This document shows, in pieces, positions 60,554 through 64,000 of a stretch of 64,000 nucleotides of DNA; within the stretch, counting starts at the first letter, position 1, and each line of letters opens with the position of its first letter. The position numbers and the translations under genes are program-made. The stretch is from the NCBI GenBank assembly GCA_022821065.1, contig JAJEEK010000023.1, forward strand, positions 27,241-91,240. The letters run 5' to 3'. Source of the DNA: Candidatus Poribacteria bacterium (GTDB taxonomy: Bacteria > Poribacteria > WGA-4E > WGA-3G). A model generated the notes under the pieces. The model was not told the DNA's origin and made no database searches. It was given only the letters and a program-made list of their open reading frames with translations.

Positions 60554-61016
60554 TTTTGTCTCTCCGTTGTAACCATACGTAAGGGTTTTCAACTTGGACG
60601 TAAAGGTTTGAACTATTGCGCTTCGCTCTTCTAAGAAGCCCATCATCTGTTGTTAAAAAAATATCTACATTGCCGCTTTCTGCACAGGCGATATGCAGCG
60701 CATCCACTTCTATAAAACCTAATGCCTCTAACTGCTTACCTCTTAAGATTTCTGATAGTCCGGCGGAAACAGTTTGATAGGCATTAGTTAACCAATCCAT
60801 GATTTCGGTACGTTGTTGCGGATCTGGAGTTTGCTCTACTTCCTCCATCAAAACATTGCTAGATATCCAAGCCCAGTGCCCATCTTGAATCTGAGTGAGA
60901 ATCTGTTCAATCGCTGCGGTCTCCTGATGGATCCGAGGTTGCGTCTGTAGATCAAAAAATCTGCTCAAACAACAAGTATCTAAATAAATTACCCAGGCTG
61001 GCAAATCAGTTTGCAC
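60525..61016 (-). CDS. PIN-domain protein, toxin candidate paired with the TPR protein
   Basis: About 163 aa from a GTG at 61016; an ATG at 61115 would add 33 residues and overlap the next gene. PIN acidic residues: VIYLDTCCLSRFF, NVLMEEVEQT, EVDALHIACAE and TTDDGLLRRA. Predicted metal-dependent RNase. Overlaps the following gene, which carries a duplicated short domain of the type often seen beside PIN genes in this lineage. Confidence 0.83.
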   Translation of the reverse strand: MQTDLPAWVIYLDTCCLSRFFDLQTQPRIHQETAAIEQILTQIQDGHWAWISSNVLMEEVEQTPDPQQRTEIMDWLTNAYQTVSAGLSEILRGKQLEALGFIEVDALHIACAESGNVDIFLTTDDGLLRRAKRNSSNLYVQVENPYVWLQRRDKNEYIGNDRQ

Positions 61017-61098
61017 GTGGGTCCGCCTACTCTGTTTTTTAATTCTGTGTGTTGTTTCACAAAGGGTGCTCTTAAAAACATCGTGAATAAAAATAGGG

Positions 61099-61581
61099 TT
61101 ACAGTAACAGGGCAAGTGCGAAGACGATTAAACCTGAAACCAGCATTAACCCTCTCCAGATATTGATATAGGGACTCTGGTTGTGATGTGTTTCGCTGTC
61201 TGGTGGTGCAACCTCAAGGTGTCGCCGATAAAGTGAACTGTACAGTCCCCAAAAGAGGGTCATCAGTCCGAACGCCACAAGTTTTGCGACGAAGATTAAC
61301 ATATAGGTTTTGAAATTGAAATCGCTACTGTCCTGCTTCGCAAAAAACCCGTTATCCCATGCAACGATAAAGAACACCATCGCGCCTGTCGTCAGAAGGA
61401 TATGAATCATCAATCGTATCCATGTCCGAAAACGGTTGTGAACCGCTAATAGATCGCGCGATGTCAGGTTCTGTTGCAGGATCGGCATTGCGACGAAGGT
61501 AGAAAAGAGGATACCTCCGAACCAGACGATCGTCGCGATCAGGTGGACGCTTCGGATGAAAAGTTCTACGCTCTCCCGCAT
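61099..61581 (-). CDS. CopD/DUF4149-like four-TM membrane protein
   Basis: 160 aa from the ATG at 61581; an in-frame ATG at 61638 is an alternative, and neither site is strong. Four TM segments: FIRSVHLIATIVWFGGILFSTFV, IRLMIHILLTTGAMVFFIVAW, YMLIFVAKLVAFGLMTLFWGLYS and GLMLVSGLIVFALALLL. The H...W-x-G-G in the first helix is typical of the CopD and DUF4149 families (copper or heme-linked membrane proteins). Exact function unknown. Confidence 0.75.
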   Translation of the reverse strand: MRESVELFIRSVHLIATIVWFGGILFSTFVAMPILQQNLTSRDLLAVHNRFRTWIRLMIHILLTTGAMVFFIVAWDNGFFAKQDSSDFNFKTYMLIFVAKLVAFGLMTLFWGLYSSLYRRHLEVAPPDSETHHNQSPYINIWRGLMLVSGLIVFALALLL

Positions 61582-61708
61582 TTTTCTAACAAGTCCCGCT
61601 TTTCCATAAATGATACCATATTTTTTCCCTAAAGTCAAATTTGTCTTTGCTTTGCGGACTACGAAAGCGGCACAGCCTAACAGGCTATGCTACAGGCACC
61701 AGTGCGAA

Positions 61709-62599
61709 TCATGATTTCAGGTTAACAAAGATTAACGCAACCATCGCGAGCAGTGCCCCGATGAGGGAGGTCCGGTTCAATCGCTCACGGAGAAACACCA
61801 TCCCGACGAACATCGTGAACAGCACACCACCGGAACTCGACATCGGAAAAGCGATCAACGCACTCACCTTATCGAGTGCAACGAGCAGTGCCCAACTCCC
61901 GCCGACATTACAAGCTCCGATTAGCACGCCGTAGAAGGATTCCCACCAGTTTGGCCATACTTTCTGACGGAGGCATACCCCCAAGTACACGACTGTGCAC
62001 ACACCAAAGAGCAGCGTCATATAGAACGACTTCTCGTCGATAGGACACATCTCGTTGAAGGCTTTCATAGTGAGCCGCGATATACCGGTAACGAGCAGAA
62101 TCGTGATAACAACAGCGAAACCTAAGCCTTGACTGATTTCTGGTCTGTCAGGTGTCCACTTATCGGTCGGTTCCTTTTCGCGTTGACTGAGGAGCGGGAT
62201 CGCCAGAAAAGTCAAGAGGAGTCCGATGCTCTGCCAGAGGTTTGGGATCTCTTGCCAAAACAGCATTGATACCAGAATCGGTATCACAATTGAGAGCCTA
62301 ACGATCGCAACCGTGACGACAACCCCGCTCAGACGGATGCCGATGGTGAACAGTTCAAATCCGATGGCATACGTCACACCGTTTGCCACACCTAAAGCGA
62401 GTGTCAACTTGGAAAATGCGAAGTCCTGTTCAAGCGAAAGTGCCCAGACGCTGATGCAAAACGCTGTGAGGTAATTGACAAAACCGATCGGGTTCAGGCG
62501 TTGCTGGTTGGTTTTGGCGTGCTTCAGAAAAAGCCCGAACCCGGAGAGCAGGATGATATTGAGAATAAGGAAGAGCATTTTGAAATAGTTGTCAGTCAC
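61709..62599 (-). CDS. EamA/DMT-superfamily transporter
   Basis: 296 aa with ten predicted TM helices in two homologous halves, as in drug/metabolite transporters. Landmarks are ILNIILLSGFGLFLKHAK at the N-terminus and SSGGVLFTMFVGMVFLRERLNRTSLIGALLAMVALIFVN at the C-terminus, the usual EamA ending. Inner-membrane exporter or permease of a small metabolite; substrate unknown. Confidence 0.88.
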   Translation of the reverse strand: MTDNYFKMLFLILNIILLSGFGLFLKHAKTNQQRLNPIGFVNYLTAFCISVWALSLEQDFAFSKLTLALGVANGVTYAIGFELFTIGIRLSGVVVTVAIVRLSIVIPILVSMLFWQEIPNLWQSIGLLLTFLAIPLLSQREKEPTDKWTPDRPEISQGLGFAVVITILLVTGISRLTMKAFNEMCPIDEKSFYMTLLFGVCTVVYLGVCLRQKVWPNWWESFYGVLIGACNVGGSWALLVALDKVSALIAFPMSSSGGVLFTMFVGMVFLRERLNRTSLIGALLAMVALIFVNLKS

Positions 62600-62741
62600 C
62601 AGTTGTCAGTTATCAGTTAAAGAGGGTTCTGATGTGTGCTAAGTCTTTCTCTACTGACAACTGATAACCGATAACTATTATTGGGAAATAGGTCCTCCGA
62701 TAACAGAACACCGATAGCCGACAACCGATGGCTGATAACTA
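62600..62741. repeat. Heptamer repeat spacer
   Basis: GTTATCAGTTA and CTGATAACCGATAACTA, then AGCCGACAACCGATGG-type words. Long imperfect hairpin. No coding signal. Confidence 0.65.
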
Positions 62742-63716
62742 TTATGCCATCGGGAGTGCTACTTTGGTCTTCTCTTTCGCCGATTGGTAAGTCGCCAGAA
62801 CGATCTCTACGGCGTGTTTTCCGCCTCTCCCGTCAATCATCGGCGTTTTATCGTCTCGGATACAGTCAACGAAATGGGTCAACTCACCGACAACTCTGCT
62901 CGGTCCATCGCGGTTCGGAACGATCTCCTCCCAATCGCCACCAATTTTCTTGAAATAGGCGAGATCGGCTCCCATATCTAAACGGAGTGAACCTTTCGTG
63001 CCGTCAATGATCGTCTCGTTGGTGCCGCGTGCACCGAGGAAACGACCCCACCGCAAGATACCGACTGCACCTGAATCATAGCGGATAAGCGAGACGGTAT
63101 AATCCTCCCAATCGTCGTGTCCAGAGAAACTGCCGACCTCCGCAGCGACGGTCAATGCAGTGCCGCCGAACCAGTTAATCAAGTCGGATTTGTGGATACC
63201 GTTTTCCAGAAGTCCGCCGACGGTGCCGTACCAACTGTCGGGACGTGTACGCGGTGCGTTGTAAGGTCCCGTGTAATCGGTCTCGATGTAGGTGATGTCG
63301 CCGATGTCGCCAGCATCCACCATCTGTCTACCGAGTTCATGGACAGGATAGAAACGCAGTACCTGCCCGACCATCAGATGCGTGCCAGCCTTATCCGATG
63401 CGGCGATCATCGCATCCGCGTCAGCGAGCGTCAGGGAGAGCGGTTTCTCACAGAAAGCGTGTATCCCTGCCGCCGCTGCATCGACGACGACCTGTGTATG
63501 TGCTACCGGTGGTGTTGCGACGACGACACCGTCCACGATAGCAAATAGTTCTTGATAATCTTGGAAGGCGCGAATTTGGTGTTTCTCCGCGACGGCTTGC
63601 GCCGCGTCGAGGCGTAGATCCGCCACGCCTACAAACTCACAATTCTCAACGTTCGGGAGTGCGTTGCAATGGGAACCCCCCATGCCACCGACTCCGACTA
63701 CACCTATACGTACCAT
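62742..63716 (-). CDS. Gfo/Idh/MocA-family oxidoreductase, 3
   Basis: 324 aa. RIGVVGVGGMGGSHCNAL NAD loop at the start, GIHAFCEKPLSLTLADADAMI with the EKP motif near residue 93, GGLLENGIHKSDLINWFGG with the catalytic-region Asp/His, and DGRGGKHAVEIVLATYQSAKE at the end, normal for the family. Acts on an unknown sugar, inositol or derivative. Probably monocistronic; both flanks are repeat spacers. Confidence 0.93.
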   Translation of the reverse strand: MVRIGVVGVGGMGGSHCNALPNVENCEFVGVADLRLDAAQAVAEKHQIRAFQDYQELFAIVDGVVVATPPVAHTQVVVDAAAAGIHAFCEKPLSLTLADADAMIAASDKAGTHLMVGQVLRFYPVHELGRQMVDAGDIGDITYIETDYTGPYNAPRTRPDSWYGTVGGLLENGIHKSDLINWFGGTALTVAAEVGSFSGHDDWEDYTVSLIRYDSGAVGILRWGRFLGARGTNETIIDGTKGSLRLDMGADLAYFKKIGGDWEEIVPNRDGPSRVVGELTHFVDCIRDDKTPMIDGRGGKHAVEIVLATYQSAKEKTKVALPMA

Positions 63717-63734
63717 TTGATATACTCCATTTTT

Positions 63735-63865
63735 AATGGTTATAAGTTATAAGTACGGTTTTTCTGCGAAAAACCTTTCAGTTATAGGTTAAAGCGACAC
63801 ACTATGGCAGGGACAACAAAAGTACCTATCACAAAAGATTAACTTATAACTTATAACTTACTGAC
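63735..63865. repeat. Heptamer/octamer repeat spacer with GGTTTTTC hairpin
   Basis: Words GTTATAAGTTATAAG and AACTTATAACTTATAAC flank GGTTTTTC-TGC-GAAAAACC (63757-63775). Confidence 0.7.
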
Positions 63866-63897
63866 ATTTATCAAAAGTTGTGTTATCTCAATGTTTA

Positions 63898-64000
63898 TCA
63901 AGGTTCTTTAGGTATAAGTTTGTGAAAATGCGTTATGAAGTCGGTGAGTATCTGTCTTTCTCCCGTGAGTTGAAGTTGTATTTGATGAAATGTGCGACGT
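63898..64000 (-). CDS. Partial 3' end of a minus-strand gene running off the window
   Basis: The minus frame is open from the window edge for 33 codons to TGA at 63898. It ends QLQLTGERQILTDFITHFHKLIPKEP, which has a plausible protein-like composition and finishes just before the repeat spacer. No family can be named from so little. It could be a chance frame. Confidence 0.35.
   Translation of the reverse strand, partial: RRTFHQIQLQLTGERQILTDFITHFHKLIPKEP

Noticed and set aside
1..64000. tRNA and rRNA genes
   Set aside because: No cloverleaf-like GGTTCRANNCC arms with matching acceptor stems and no rRNA core sequences were noticed; a covariance search would be decisive.

Overview
The window looks like a chromosomal segment of an uncultivated, chemoheterotrophic, Gram-negative bacterium, most likely Candidatus Poribacteria. 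The outer membrane is inferred from two TonB-dependent receptors. The phylum call is inference from gene style: several phytanoyl-CoA-dioxygenase (PhyH) proteins, Gfo/Idh/MocA oxidoreductases and xylose-isomerase-like epimerases, large DUF6785-type membrane paralogs, radical SAM/SPASM with PCP_red, an ECF sigma factor fused to a beta-propeller, and intergenic spaces packed with heptamer repeats. No rRNA, tRNA, CRISPR array or complete transposase gene was found.

Layout. 0-9 kb: minus-strand metabolic genes (hydroxyacid dehydrogenase, flippase-like protein, nadC, sugar epimerase, acyltransferase, phosphomannose-isomerase-like cupin) and a WD40 protein. 9-12.7 kb: a heterodimeric ABC exporter. 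12.7-15.7 kb: a more AT-rich insert with an AlkD-like protein, an MjaI-type (predicted CTAG) restriction-modification pair and a retropepsin-like protein. 15.8-20.6 kb: two nearly identical polytopic membrane proteins with duplicated sigma-70 promoters; one copy carries an archaeal-type 4-phosphopantoate--beta-alanine ligase. 20.6-25.8 kb: a sigma factor/Asp-box propeller fusion, an internally deleted relic of a second one, lipoproteins and a CX4CH cytochrome-like lipoprotein. 26-31.5 kb: dehydrogenases, PhyH and an acyl-CoA ligase. 31.7-38.4 kb: two tandem TonB receptor paralogs and a c-type cytochrome. 38.5-43.9 kb: oxidoreductase, PhyH, epimerase, a PIN/small-protein pair, RraA and Uma2. 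43.9-48.6 kb: gene-poor and AT-rich, with an RraA pseudogene, a secreted HExxH protein with a dockerin-like tail, and a TIR-like protein. 49-51.8 kb: a sulfur-assimilation cluster, cysK-cysH-sulfur carrier-JAMM. 52-63.7 kb: a glycosyltransferase-like membrane protein, Gfo/Idh enzymes, a HEAT protein, PCP_red proteins (one with an in-frame UGA followed by a SECIS-like hairpin), PhyH, a PIN/TPR pair and an EamA transporter.

The items most worth follow-up are: (i) the UGA plus SECIS-like hairpin in the PCP_red gene; (ii) the membrane-tethered sigma/propeller fusion with its decayed paralog and shared promoter palindrome; (iii) the protein-thiocarboxylate cysteine module with a GG-SLS carrier tail; (iv) the archaeal-type coenzyme A enzyme; (v) a three-copy, 120-121 bp MITE family with clean 5-bp target duplications; (vi) a PIN toxin-like gene coupled to a duplicated MTDxEIYE domain fused to TPRs.
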